NCBI RefSeq assembly: GCF_018364065.1
Contig: NZ_JAGZMO010000002.1
Location: 124,001-188,000 of the forward strand
Direction of reading: 5' to 3'
DNA length: 64,000 nucleotides
Origin: Veillonella sp.
GTDB taxonomy: Bacteria; Bacillota; Negativicutes; Veillonellales; Veillonellaceae
The notes under the pieces were generated by a model that saw only the letters and a program-made list of their open reading frames with translations, was not told the DNA's origin and ran no database searches. A program made the translations under genes and the position numbers. Below are positions 51,801-60,448 of the stretch, piece after piece (position 1 is the stretch's first letter; each line of letters begins with the position of its first letter).

Positions 51801-52691
51801 ATTCGATTGAGTTTCGCCACCGGTTGGAGCTACATTAGCCTGCACTTCACTACCATTTGTTGCTGTACCGGCTTGAGCTTCGCTACTATTTGGTGCTGCA
51901 CCGGCTTGAGCATCGCTACCATTTGGGGCTGCACCGGCTTGAGCATCGCTGCCCTTATCGGCTTTAGTCTGCTCTTTAGCAGCCTGCTTGTCAGCTTTAG
52001 CCTGTTCTTTGGCGGCTTTCTTGTCAGCTTTTGCCTTTTCCTCAGCTTCTTTCTTCTGCTGTTCTGCTACCATTTTTTCCAGGCGTTTACGAGATTCTTT
52101 TGCTTCTTTATCAGCTTTGGCAATCTCCATCTTACCTACTTTGTCATATAACATATCAGGCGCCGCTACGCCGTTTGTGGAAATAACAAATCCCACGCGG
52201 GCACGATAGTCAGACTTGTCTCGGTTGGATGTGCGGAAACGCACGTCGCCACCTACAGCTACATGGCGATTTTCTACCTCAAGATCGTCTACTTTTTTAT
52301 CTAAATCTTCTTTTGTCAAAGCCTTATGCTCTACATCAACGTCATCCTGATGGCCTTTAGCACGAATTTCCTGCTCACGGTTGTAAGCCATCAATTCATC
52401 TCTAAATTCACTATACAGACGAATCGCAATATTTTTATCTGATTCATTCATTTGTTCACGTTTTTCTACTACTTCCGCCACTAACGGAGTCAACTCATAA
52501 CGTGTATATGTTTGGCCTTCCAAAGAGAGACCTTTCGTATCCGTAATAGCGCCATGACGAATTAGAGTTTGAATGGCCTGATACGACCAATCTTCAGGCG
52601 TTACATCAGCCCAAATATCAGCGGATGCACTCACATTCATAAAAGAACCGGCACAAAACGCAGCAGCAATTAATAGGCGTGATAATTTCAT
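51798..52691 (-). CDS. Exported SLH-domain protein with coiled coil and 11-residue repeats
   Basis: 297 residues. A signal peptide (1-24, cleaved after SASA) is followed by one SLH domain (26-75: DVTPEDWSYQAIQTLIRHGAITD, TRYELTPLVAEVV). Residues 80-145 are charged and coiled; 145-185 hold VAVGGDVRFRTSNRDKSDYRARVGFVI, like the first strand of a short beta-barrel; 190-246 is a Lys/Ala/Glu coil; 247-297 are four and a half repeats of GSDAQAGAAPN. In Negativicutes SLH domains bind polyaminated peptidoglycan and anchor the outer membrane (OmpM type); this is a short relative that could span the periplasm. Unknown function. Confidence 0.78.
   Translation of the reverse strand: MKLSRLLIAAAFCAGSFMNVSASADIWADVTPEDWSYQAIQTLIRHGAITDTKGLSLEGQTYTRYELTPLVAEVVEKREQMNESDKNIAIRLYSEFRDELMAYNREQEIRAKGHQDDVDVEHKALTKEDLDKKVDDLEVENRHVAVGGDVRFRTSNRDKSDYRARVGFVISTNGVAAPDMLYDKVGKMEIAKADKEAKESRKRLEKMVAEQQKKEAEEKAKADKKAAKEQAKADKQAAKEQTKADKGSDAQAGAAPNGSDAQAGAAPNSSEAQAGTATNGSEVQANVAPTGGETQSN
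51801..51953 (-). repeat. 33-bp coding tandem repeats in the SLH protein gene
   Basis: Four full and one partial unit encode GSDAQAGAAPN, GSDAQAGAAPN, SSEAQAGTATN, GSEVQANVAPT, GGETQSN. The first two are identical in protein. Repeat number is likely to vary between strains. Confidence 0.8.
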
Positions 52692-52824
52692 AGTAATCCT
52701 CCTCTAAAATACATTCATATGTATTTTAACAACAACATTATAACATGTATATTTGCATTTTTCTATAATTAATTGAAATTGATTATCAACCGACAATGAC
52801 GTATTTAACATACCTCCAAATAAA

Positions 52825-52901
52825 AAAACTATGGTTCTTTTAGGCATATATACTTTATTAAACCACAAAAGTATAAAAACCAAATTAAGAACCATAGTTT
52901 T
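52825..52901 (-). terminator. Long-arm hairpin, trp operon terminator
   Basis: Perfect 15-base arms AAAACTATGGTTCTT (52825-52839) and AAGAACCATAGTTTT (52887-52901) enclose an inner inverted repeat TATACTTT/AAAGTATA. On the minus strand it ends in seven T residues, about 100 bases after trpA. Confidence 0.75.
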
Positions 52902-52980
52902 CTTTTATATAAATACCCTTACCTTTTATATAAATACCCTTACATTATAAGACTTATATAAATATTTCTTACTTTATAAG
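52902..52980. repeat. Exact 21-bp tandem duplication plus a diverged copy after trpA
   Basis: CTTTTATATAAATACCCTTAC occurs twice without a mismatch (52902-52922, 52923-52943), followed at 52953 by CTTATATAAATATTTCTTAC. Confidence 0.85.
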
Positions 52981-52997
52981 ATTGGCACTCATGAATA

Positions 52998-53822
52998 CTA
53001 CTCCATGCCCTTCATAGCGGCCGCTTTCATGGCGCCCACGTACTCATGCAAAGCTTCGTCTGCATTGTCCCCATGTTGCGCAATGATATTTACGATTGCC
53101 GAGCCTACGATAACCCCATCGCTGAGTCGCGCCATCGTTTCCGCCTGAGCGGGCTCCGCAATACCGAAACCGATAGCTACCGGCACATCGGTGTAGCGTT
53201 TTATTTGCCCCACCAACTCGTGTATATCCGTCGTTATTTCTTTGCGCATCCCTGTAACCCCCAAGGACGATACGCAGTAGATAAAGCCCTGCGCCTCTTT
53301 GGCGATCATTTCAATGCGCTGCGCCGATGTTGGTGCAATCAGAGAGATGAGTGCCACACCGAATTCATCGGCTTGAGCAGATAAGGTATCTTTTTCTTCA
53401 AATGGCATATCCGGCACGATTAATCCGCGCACATTCAGCTCTTTACAGCGTTTGAAGAAACGCTCCGCTCCATAAACGAACACAGGATTTAAGTAAGTCA
53501 TAAATACTAATGGAATCGTCACGGTACGTCGTACTTTTTCCACCATATCAAAGATTTTATCCATAGTCGTACCCGCTTTGAGAGCCCGCTCCGACGCGGC
53601 CTGAATTACCGGGCCTTCTGCTGCAGGATCAGAGAATGGAATGCCCACTTCAATTAAGTCAGCACCCGCATCAGCCATCACTTCAATGTAGCGTGCCGTT
53701 GCATCCAGGTTCGGATCGCCTGCAGTCAAGAACGCAATGAAGCTCTTTTTATTTTCAAAGGCACAGGCAATATCATACGAGTCGCCGCCCTGTTGTACTT
53801 TTATTTCCTCGATCTTATTCAT
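52998..53822 (-). CDS. trpA: Tryptophan synthase alpha subunit
   Basis: 274 residues. Cleaves indoleglycerol phosphate to indole and passes it through the tunnel to TrpB. AFENKKSFIAFLTAGDPNLDATARYIEVMADAGADLIEVGIPFSDP contains the catalytic Glu (LIEVG) and Asp (FSDP); a phosphate-binding GFGIAEP near residue 215 follows the YCVSSLGVTG loop. ATG start overlaps the trpB end by 8 bases. Last gene of the trp operon. Confidence 0.96.
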   Translation of the reverse strand: MNKIEEIKVQQGGDSYDIACAFENKKSFIAFLTAGDPNLDATARYIEVMADAGADLIEVGIPFSDPAAEGPVIQAASERALKAGTTMDKIFDMVEKVRRTVTIPLVFMTYLNPVFVYGAERFFKRCKELNVRGLIVPDMPFEEKDTLSAQADEFGVALISLIAPTSAQRIEMIAKEAQGFIYCVSSLGVTGMRKEITTDIHELVGQIKRYTDVPVAIGFGIAEPAQAETMARLSDGVIVGSAIVNIIAQHGDNADEALHEYVGAMKAAAMKGME

Positions 53823-55011
53823 ACATGTTCATCCCCCTGTAACGAGCCATAGCCGCCACGTCTTTATCACCGCGACCGGACAGGCAAATAATGATGGAAT
53901 CGTCTTTGCTCATGGCAGGTGCCACCTTCATAGCATATGCCACGGCGTGAGCACTTTCGATGGCCGGAATAATACCTTCTGTGCGAGATAAATATTCGAA
54001 AGCGTCTACCGCCTCATCATCAGTAACCGGTACATAGGATGCACGATGAATGTCATGCAGGTACGCATGTTCAGGCCCTACACCGGGATAGTCGAGACCG
54101 GCGGAAATGGAGTATACCGGTGCGATTTGACCGTATTCGTCCTGTACGAAATAAGAACGCATGCCGTGAAAAATGCCCGGAGTCCCTTTCGCAATCGTCG
54201 CCGCATGTTCGCCGCTTTCAATGCCTCGGCCCGCCGCTTCACAACCTACGAGCGCCACATCTTTATCGTCAATAAAATGATGAAACATACCGATCGCATT
54301 ACTGCCGCCGCCTACACAGGCAATTACCATCTTCGGCAACTTGCCTTCCGCTTCTAAAATCTGAGCACGCGCTTCGCGGCTAATAATGCTTTGAAAATCG
54401 CGTACGATTAGCGGGAATGGATGAGGACCCACAGCAGAGCCCATAGCATAATACGTATCATCAACGCGGCGCGTCCATTCACGAAGCGCCTCATTAACTG
54501 CATCTTTCAATGTCATAGTTCCCGTCGTTACCGGATGCACCTTCGCGCCCAAAAGCTCCATGCGATACACATTAAGCGCTTGGCGCTCCGTATCTTCCTT
54601 GCCCATGAACACTTCGCATTCCATATCAAGCAAAGCTGCCGCTGTCGCTGCCGCCACACCATGTTGGCCTGCACCGGTTTCAGCGATGATTCGCTTTTTC
54701 CCCATCCGTTTCGCCAACAAAACCTGGCCCAACACATTATTGATTTTATGAGAACCGGTGTGGTTTAAATCTTCTCGTTTTAAATACACCTTGGCGCCCC
54801 CAAGCTGTTCCGTCATTTTCTTTGCAAAATATAGCAATGACGGACGGCCTGTATATTGAACCTGTAATGTTTCCAGCTCTTTTACAAAGTCCGGATCATT
54901 ACGATACTTTTTATACCCCTCTTCAACTTCAAGCACTGCATTGATTAGGGTTTCCGGTATAAATTGGCCGCCATGATTCCCATAGCGCCCTTTATGTTTA
55001 ACATCTGCCAC
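53815..55011 (-). CDS. trpB: Tryptophan synthase beta subunit
   Basis: 398 residues. Joins indole to serine using PLP. The PLP lysine is in HTGSHKINN near residue 88, with ETGAGQHGVAAA and the phosphate-binding GGGSNAIGMFHHF near 235. The C-terminal CLSGRGDKDVA is standard. The start is a GTG at 55011 with AGAGAGGCG upstream. 53 bases after trpCF. Confidence 0.96.
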   Translation of the reverse strand: MADVKHKGRYGNHGGQFIPETLINAVLEVEEGYKKYRNDPDFVKELETLQVQYTGRPSLLYFAKKMTEQLGGAKVYLKREDLNHTGSHKINNVLGQVLLAKRMGKKRIIAETGAGQHGVAAATAAALLDMECEVFMGKEDTERQALNVYRMELLGAKVHPVTTGTMTLKDAVNEALREWTRRVDDTYYAMGSAVGPHPFPLIVRDFQSIISREARAQILEAEGKLPKMVIACVGGGSNAIGMFHHFIDDKDVALVGCEAAGRGIESGEHAATIAKGTPGIFHGMRSYFVQDEYGQIAPVYSISAGLDYPGVGPEHAYLHDIHRASYVPVTDDEAVDAFEYLSRTEGIIPAIESAHAVAYAMKVAPAMSKDDSIIICLSGRGDKDVAAMARYRGMNMYE

Positions 55012-55063
55012 AATAATCGCCTCTCTCTTTATCTAGCACGCAATTCACATGCGCTCCTCTATC

Positions 55064-56488
55064 TTATGCGCCGCGAACTTTTCGAAGCACGCGCAAATAT
55101 TCGTTAATTTTATGACGGTCTTTCTTGCCGTCCGTTTCCACACCGCTGCTCACGTCCACCGCGTATGGCCGAACCGTGCGTATAGCTCGCGCCACATTTT
55201 TTACGGTCAATCCGCCGGCCAGAATAAACGGTTTCGTACATTCCTGTAAAAGGGACCAGTCAAAATGCTGCCCCGTGCCGCCATGCTGACCTGCCACATA
55301 GGAGTCAAACAGGATTAAATCCGCTACGGAATGATTCCATGCCACCACATCGTTTACATCGCGGACCCGCACAGCTTTCCAAATGCGGGCCGTCGTCAGT
55401 TTACGAAGGGCCTTAATATCTTCTTCCGTCTCATCACCGCTGAGCTGAATAATCTTGAGTGGAATCGTTTCCGCCAAGTGAGCCATTCGTTCAATAGACT
55501 CGTTCACGAATACCCCCACCGACTGAATCTGTGGTGCCAATCGGGATACCAAGTTTCGTGCATCCTGCGGCGTTACCTGCCGAGGACTTTCGGCAAACAC
55601 AAAGCCTGCGTAAGCGGGCCGTGCGGTTGGATTGTTTACCGTGGCGATATCTTCATTTCGGAACAGTCCGCAAATCTTCGCCTGTACCCCTCGCATTGGC
55701 CCATATAGTTCTGCCAAGGCCGCAATTTTGTCATCTGCTCGCATGAATCGTTCACCGATCAGTGCGGCATGTATTCCGTTTTCTTCCAAGGCCTTCACAT
55801 CGTCTCGTGTATTAATGCCACTTTCGGATACGCAAATAATATGTCCCGGAATCAATTGACGGAGGCGGATACTGTTATTAATATCAACGGTAAAATCTCG
55901 CAAGTCCCGATTATTAATGCCGATAATTGCCGGGTTTAACTTGAGTGCCCGTTCAATTTCCTCTTCATTGTGCGTTTCCACCAAACAAGACAATCCCAAA
56001 CTGCGAGCCAAATCATAGAAATGTTTCAGTTCTTCATCAGTCAGTACATTGCAGAGTAATAAAATAGCCGATGCACCGAGCAGTTTGCTTCGATAAATCT
56101 GGCATTCATCAACGATAAAGTCTTTTTGAAGAACCGGAATATCTACGGCTTCCGCTATCTGCTGCAAATATACTTCATCCCCTTGGAAGAACTCCGGCTC
56201 CGTCAACACGGAAATCGCGGCGGCGCCTGCTTTTTCATAAGTCTGCCCAATCTCCAAATACGGGAAATCTTCAGCAATAACGCCCTTTGATGGAGATGCT
56301 TTTTTCACTTCGCAAATAAAATTCATTTGAGCTGCGCCCAAGGCTCTTTCAAAAGGAAAGGTGAACGGACCTGCGCTCAGTTCTTGTTTCACCAACTCTT
56401 CCGCCGCGCGTTTATCGGATTCGAATGATTCTGCTTTTAAGGCGGCCACACGAACGCGCGTGCGGGAAACTATATCATCTAAAATCAT
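55064..56488 (-). CDS. trpCF: Fused indole-3-glycerol-phosphate synthase / phosphoribosylanthranilate isomerase
   Basis: 474 residues from the ATG at 56488 (GAGGTG upstream). The N-terminal half (1-255) is TrpC: FICEVKKASPSKGVIAEDF with the catalytic Lys, IIGINNRDLRDFTVD, and CVSESGINTRDDV. The C-terminal half (about 260-474) is TrpF: QAKICGLFRNEDIATV with the catalytic Cys, KIIQLSGDETEED, and the end LAGGLTVKNVARAIR then VDVSSGVETDGKKD. This C-F fusion is known from enterobacteria; most Firmicutes keep the genes apart. Flanked by trpD and trpB. Confidence 0.94.
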   Translation of the reverse strand: MILDDIVSRTRVRVAALKAESFESDKRAAEELVKQELSAGPFTFPFERALGAAQMNFICEVKKASPSKGVIAEDFPYLEIGQTYEKAGAAAISVLTEPEFFQGDEVYLQQIAEAVDIPVLQKDFIVDECQIYRSKLLGASAILLLCNVLTDEELKHFYDLARSLGLSCLVETHNEEEIERALKLNPAIIGINNRDLRDFTVDINNSIRLRQLIPGHIICVSESGINTRDDVKALEENGIHAALIGERFMRADDKIAALAELYGPMRGVQAKICGLFRNEDIATVNNPTARPAYAGFVFAESPRQVTPQDARNLVSRLAPQIQSVGVFVNESIERMAHLAETIPLKIIQLSGDETEEDIKALRKLTTARIWKAVRVRDVNDVVAWNHSVADLILFDSYVAGQHGGTGQHFDWSLLQECTKPFILAGGLTVKNVARAIRTVRPYAVDVSSGVETDGKKDRHKINEYLRVLRKVRGA

Positions 56489-56647
56489 GGAACACCTCAT
56501 TATTAACACTAAAAATCTATTCTTTAGGAATTGAAATTAACAGTCACTTGAATAAATAACTAATCTATGTGAATCAAACTCTACTCTATATGTGTTAGAA
56601 ATCGGGTCAGTATGAATTAATTGTCTAATCCGTATAACCTCAAAATT
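56489..56647. other. 159-base AT-rich spacer inside the trp operon
   Basis: An unusually long gap for a trp operon. It holds loosely repeated words (AACTAATCTATGTG, ACTCTACTCTATATGTG, AATTGTCTAATCCGTAT) and no gene or hairpin that would clearly end transcription. Confidence 0.5.
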
Positions 56648-57655
56648 TTATTGATTCGTCGCTGCAATAAAGCGGTTCAACACATTCATGGCCGAACCGT
56701 CATCGATTAAACGTTCCGCCATGCGGATGCCATCCTCAATGGATACATTCGGCAAGGTTAAATGGAAGCCCATACCGGCATTCAGCACTACGGCCTGACG
56801 GCGCGGCCCTTTCTCACCACTTAGCACGGAGCGGGTAATGTCCGCATTTACCGCTGCATCGCCACCTACTAATTCGGCGCGCTGTGCATAGTCAAAGTTA
56901 TAATCTTTCGGATCCAACAAATACGTTTTCAACGTGCCATGGTCGATTTCGCAAACCTTCGTCGGTGCACAGGCCGTAATTTCATCAAGGCCGTCCATAC
57001 CGTATACAACGGCACCGCGTTCAACCCCCAAGTTCACCAGTACCTTTGCCAACGGCTCTACCAAAGCTTCGTCATACACGCCCATAAGCTGCTTGGTCGC
57101 ACCGGCCGGATTGGTTAAAGGCCCTAACACATTAAACACTGTGCGGATGCCCAAGGCTTTACGAACCGGGCCTGCATATTTCATAGACCGATGGTATACA
57201 GGGGCAAACATAAAGCACATGCCCACTTGATTGAGCACATCTTCATTAGCATCAGGCTGCACTTCCAGCTTAACACCCAGTGCTTCCAGGCAGTCAGCGG
57301 CGCCGCATTTGCTCGATACGCTGCGATTGCCATGCTTTGCCACCTTCACACCGCCGGCGGCGATAACCAAGCCTGCCGTAGTGGAAATATTGAACGTATT
57401 TGCCTTATCGCCACCGGTGCCTACAATTTCAAATACTTCATCATCATGAGTGAGGCGTAAGGCCTTCGCGCGCATTGCTTCCGCAAATCCGGTGATTTCT
57501 TCCACCGTTTCCCCCTTCACGCGCAGGGCCGTTAAAAATCCGCCTAACTGTACATCATTTACTTCGCCGCTCATTATGGAGCTCATTACATCAAAGGCCA
57601 CTGCCTTACTTAAATCCTGTTTATCTACAATCGTTTCAATGGCTTGCTTTATCAT
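56648..57655 (-). CDS. trpD: Anthranilate phosphoribosyltransferase
   Basis: 335 residues from the ATG at 57655 (a GTG four codons earlier is possible). Attaches phosphoribosyl to anthranilate. PRPP-binding GTGGDKANTFNISTTAG near residue 77, KHGNRSVSSKCGAADCLEALG near 104, and NVLGPLTNPAGATKQLMGVY near 175 are typical. Shows the DE metal motif in GMDGLDEIT. Confidence 0.95.
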   Translation of the reverse strand: MIKQAIETIVDKQDLSKAVAFDVMSSIMSGEVNDVQLGGFLTALRVKGETVEEITGFAEAMRAKALRLTHDDEVFEIVGTGGDKANTFNISTTAGLVIAAGGVKVAKHGNRSVSSKCGAADCLEALGVKLEVQPDANEDVLNQVGMCFMFAPVYHRSMKYAGPVRKALGIRTVFNVLGPLTNPAGATKQLMGVYDEALVEPLAKVLVNLGVERGAVVYGMDGLDEITACAPTKVCEIDHGTLKTYLLDPKDYNFDYAQRAELVGGDAAVNADITRSVLSGEKGPRRQAVVLNAGMGFHLTLPNVSIEDGIRMAERLIDDGSAMNVLNRFIAATNQ

Positions 57656-57779
57656 GGGGACCCACACTCTCTTTCTTTTTATCGTCTCAAGTAGAAATTA
57701 TTTTTCTTGCTTCTCTTATTTCTCTAGTTTTTGTATTTTCTCAAATTACTCTTAGCTTTATTTCCTTTTTTGCTTTTAA

Positions 57780-57862
57780 CGTTCTATGTATTCAGTCTAT
57801 GTGGAGCTTGGTATTAACGCTCTATATGTTTGATTTATGTTCAACCTATATGGAACGCTCTA
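57780..57862. repeat. Degenerate AACGTTCTATGT-type repeats between trpG and trpD
   Basis: AACGTTCTATGTATTCAG, TCTATGTGGAGC, AACGCTCTATATGTTTG, CCTATATGGAACGCTC recur in the 195-base gap upstream of trpD; the remainder is T-rich. Confidence 0.5.
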
Positions 57863-58438
57863 CTACAGTGCGAGGAAGTTTCGCATCATCTGCTCCCCTT
57901 CCGGTGTCAAAATGGATTCCGGATGGAATTGAAGGCCATATATAGGAAGTTCTTTATGTTCCATGGCCATAATTTCGCCATCGTCGGTTTGCGCCGTTAC
58001 CACCAAGTCATCCGGAACGGTGTCAGGATCGATTGCCAAGGAGTGATAACGGGCCCCCTGGAAAATTGGGGCTATGTTTGTAAATAACGGCGATTCTTCA
58101 ACTTGCCGTATCATACTGGATTTACCATGCATGACTGTTTTCGCATAACTTACTGTTGCACCCAGCGCTTCACCCAGTGCCTGATGCCCCAGACAAACGC
58201 CTAAGAGCGGTGTGGTTACTTTCTCTTTCACCATATATTGGAGCAAGTCTTCATACACCCCCGCTTTATCCGGCCGTCCCGGTCCCGGCGACAACACGAT
58301 ATGGTCAGGCTCCAGTTCCATGATTTCATCTACCGTAAGTTCATCACTGCGAATTACTTTTATATCACTGTTAATCGTTCCCATTAGTTGGAACAGATTA
58401 AAAGAAAAGCTGTCATAATTATCAATCAACAATATCAT
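57863..58438 (-). CDS. trpG: Anthranilate synthase glutamine amidotransferase subunit
   Basis: 191 residues, class I amidotransferase. Nucleophile Cys in LLGVCLGHQALGEALGA near residue 80; catalytic His/Glu in YGLQFHPESILTPEG near 170. The start ILLIDNYDSFSFNLFQLMG is typical of TrpG/PabA. Its start overlaps the end of trpE by 17 bases, so TrpE and TrpG are likely made in equal amounts. It might also serve p-aminobenzoate synthesis, as in some Firmicutes. Confidence 0.95.
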   Translation of the reverse strand: MILLIDNYDSFSFNLFQLMGTINSDIKVIRSDELTVDEIMELEPDHIVLSPGPGRPDKAGVYEDLLQYMVKEKVTTPLLGVCLGHQALGEALGATVSYAKTVMHGKSSMIRQVEESPLFTNIAPIFQGARYHSLAIDPDTVPDDLVVTAQTDDGEIMAMEHKELPIYGLQFHPESILTPEGEQMMRNFLAL

Positions 58439-60017
58439 AGGTTGTCACCTCCCGGCCCCGTCGAATGGCCTCAATCATGGATCGCGCCTTATTGCGCGTT
58501 TCTTCATATTCTTTCCGTGGCACGCTGTCTCGTACAATGCCTGCGCCGTCTCTCACTTCCACCACGCCATCTTTGGCCACCGCCATGCGGATGCCGATGC
58601 AAGTGTCCATATTACCGGTCATACTCAGGTATCCGATAGCACCTGCATAAACACCGCGCTTCGATGGTTCTAATTCCTGTAAAATTTGCACCGCTCTAAT
58701 TTTAGGTGCCCCCGATAAAGTACCGGCCGGCAACGTCGCTTTTAGCGCATCCAATGCATCATATTGTGCTTGCAACGTACCTGTTACAGCGGAGCAAATA
58801 TGCATTACATGAGAGAATCGCTGCACTTCACGCAAGGTCGTTACCTTTACTGAGCCAAACTCACTGACACGGCCCAAATCGTTGCGTCCCAGGTCAACCA
58901 ACATGTTATGTTCCGCCAATTCTTTTTCGTCATTCTTTAAAATCTCTTCGTAGCGTTCATCTTCTTCCGGAGTGGCACCACGCGGCATAGTTCCTGCTAT
59001 CGGGAATGTATCGATGCGGCGACCGGTTACTTTTACAAGTGTTTCCGGAGATGCGCCGGTCAACTCCAACGATGGACTGCTTAGGTAGAACATGTACGGC
59101 GAAGGATTCATGGTGCGCAACACGCGATAGGCATTTAAGAGGCTGCCCTTAAACGGAGCACGTCGTGCATTGGATAAGACGCCTTGGAAGATATCCCCTT
59201 CCTGAATATGCTGTTTCACCGTGCCTACGGCTTTTATAAACTGATCTTCGTTATATTCGTCTTCAAAGTCACCGAGCAATTCGCCACCTGGCACGTCAGC
59301 TTCTTCACCGGTAGCCAGCAAGCGTGCTAAACTGTCCAGCTCTGTCTGCGCCTTATAGTAATTCGTTTCCAACTCATCCGTACCAATATTGGCGATGAGG
59401 ATAATTTTCTTTTTATAGTGATCGATGGCAACCACTTTATCGAACAACAACATGTCTACGTCGTTGAGTTGAGGTATTAATGACGGATTGTTGCCATTTA
59501 CTTGTGCATCATGATTTTCTTCTGATTGAAGGTTGTCTTGCGTCCCCTCTGATTGAATGCCGTTTTGTTCCGACTCAATTCGTTTTTGTTGTGCCTCAAA
59601 GCCGGCTCGCAAGCTCGGTTCGCTGTACTTGATGTATTCGTATCCGAAGTATCCTACAAGGCCGCCTGTAAATGGTGGCAGCCCCGGGATAATCGGGCTT
59701 TTATATTCGCTCATAATGCGGCGAATCACTTCGTTCGGATCCGCCTGCTCGTACACTTGAGTTATGGCCCCTTTTACAGTAACTCGTCCATCTTTACAAG
59801 CCACCTCCAGCACCGGATCAAACCCTAAGAAGGAGTAGCGTCCCCATTGTTCTTTATTGTCTGCACTTTCTAACAGAAACGCTGTCTTACTGACACGCTT
59901 TAGCACTTTTAAAATACTGATTGTCGTCCGAATGTCGGAAAAGATTTCCTTGTACACCGGAACTTTCGGATATGCCCCCACATATGCCTGTAGGTCTTCT
60001 AACTTCAACTGTGCCAT
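58422..60017 (-). CDS. trpE: Anthranilate synthase component I with an extra Gln/Glu-rich insert
   Basis: 531 residues from the ATG at 60017 (GAGGAGG five bases upstream; two ATGs in a row). Converts chorismate to anthranilate with TrpG. The feedback site LLES near residue 50, LSNARRAPFKGSLLNAYRVLR, and catalytic ATLPAGTLSGAPKIRAVQIL and MDTCIGIRMAV are present. Between the N-terminal GGLVGYFGYEYIKYSEPSL and PQLNDVDMLLFDKVVAIDHYKKK there is a ~40-residue insert, about residues 140-180, rich in Gln, Glu, Asn and Ser. First gene of the trp operon, behind the T-box. Confidence 0.94.
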   Translation of the reverse strand: MAQLKLEDLQAYVGAYPKVPVYKEIFSDIRTTISILKVLKRVSKTAFLLESADNKEQWGRYSFLGFDPVLEVACKDGRVTVKGAITQVYEQADPNEVIRRIMSEYKSPIIPGLPPFTGGLVGYFGYEYIKYSEPSLRAGFEAQQKRIESEQNGIQSEGTQDNLQSEENHDAQVNGNNPSLIPQLNDVDMLLFDKVVAIDHYKKKIILIANIGTDELETNYYKAQTELDSLARLLATGEEADVPGGELLGDFEDEYNEDQFIKAVGTVKQHIQEGDIFQGVLSNARRAPFKGSLLNAYRVLRTMNPSPYMFYLSSPSLELTGASPETLVKVTGRRIDTFPIAGTMPRGATPEEDERYEEILKNDEKELAEHNMLVDLGRNDLGRVSEFGSVKVTTLREVQRFSHVMHICSAVTGTLQAQYDALDALKATLPAGTLSGAPKIRAVQILQELEPSKRGVYAGAIGYLSMTGNMDTCIGIRMAVAKDGVVEVRDGAGIVRDSVPRKEYEETRNKARSMIEAIRRGREVTTYDIVD

Positions 60018-60035
60018 CATAGCCTCCTCATAGGT

Positions 60036-60074
60036 ATAAAAAAACGCCCTCAGCAACAAACTGTTGCCAAGGGC
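60036..60074 (-). terminator. T-box-controlled terminator before trpE
   Basis: On the minus strand GCCCTTGGCAACAG pairs with TTGCTGAGGGC and runs into TTTTTTT, 20 bases before the trpE ribosome site. It alternates with the T-box antiterminator. Confidence 0.88.
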
Positions 60075-60430
60075 GGGTTAGACTTTATTAACGCCTGTCT
60101 TTACTACCTGTAACGCTGAACCTCTGTGGATCACATCGATTCTTTATGTATTCCCCATACATCGTTACCGGCGATTGAAAACAAAACGTGCTGTCTGTAC
60201 TCGCGGTACCACCTTGATTGGATTTTCATCCCACTTCGCAGGGTACTAACATACCCCTCACTGTTAACGCCAATGTCGCGTCGCCGAATACTAAGCATAG
60301 AAATATCTATGCCTTTCACAGCGCCCTCAACGGTCCATTTAATAAGCTGCGTTCTGCGAAATCTCAGCCTTCTTCGCTCTCTGTAAGTGCACGTCCTATT
60401 TTTATCTCCGTCTCAACGGTTTAAAGGTCA
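60040..60430 (-). promoter_or_regulatory. Tryptophan T-box leader
   Basis: The 14-base T-box AAGGTGGTACCGCG is at 60202-60215 on the minus strand. Upstream of it, in the Stem I region, AAATGGACC places a TGG Trp codon where the specifier is expected (about 60334-60342). Uncharged tRNA-Trp would bind both sites and prevent the terminator at 60036-60074, so the operon is read through only when tryptophan is short. Confidence 0.88.
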
Positions 60431-60448
60431 TATATAAAATTGTTCATC

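Larger units (their letters stand above)
52692..52997. other. 306-base gap between trpA and the SLH protein
   Basis: Contains the AT-rich upstream region of the SLH gene, the long hairpin at 52825-52901 and the 21-bp repeats at 52902-52980. No gene. Confidence 0.6.

Noticed and set aside
52825..52901. Long inverted repeat as a MITE-like mobile element
   Set aside because: No target-site duplication and no second copy in the window; the T-run and position after trpA fit a terminator.
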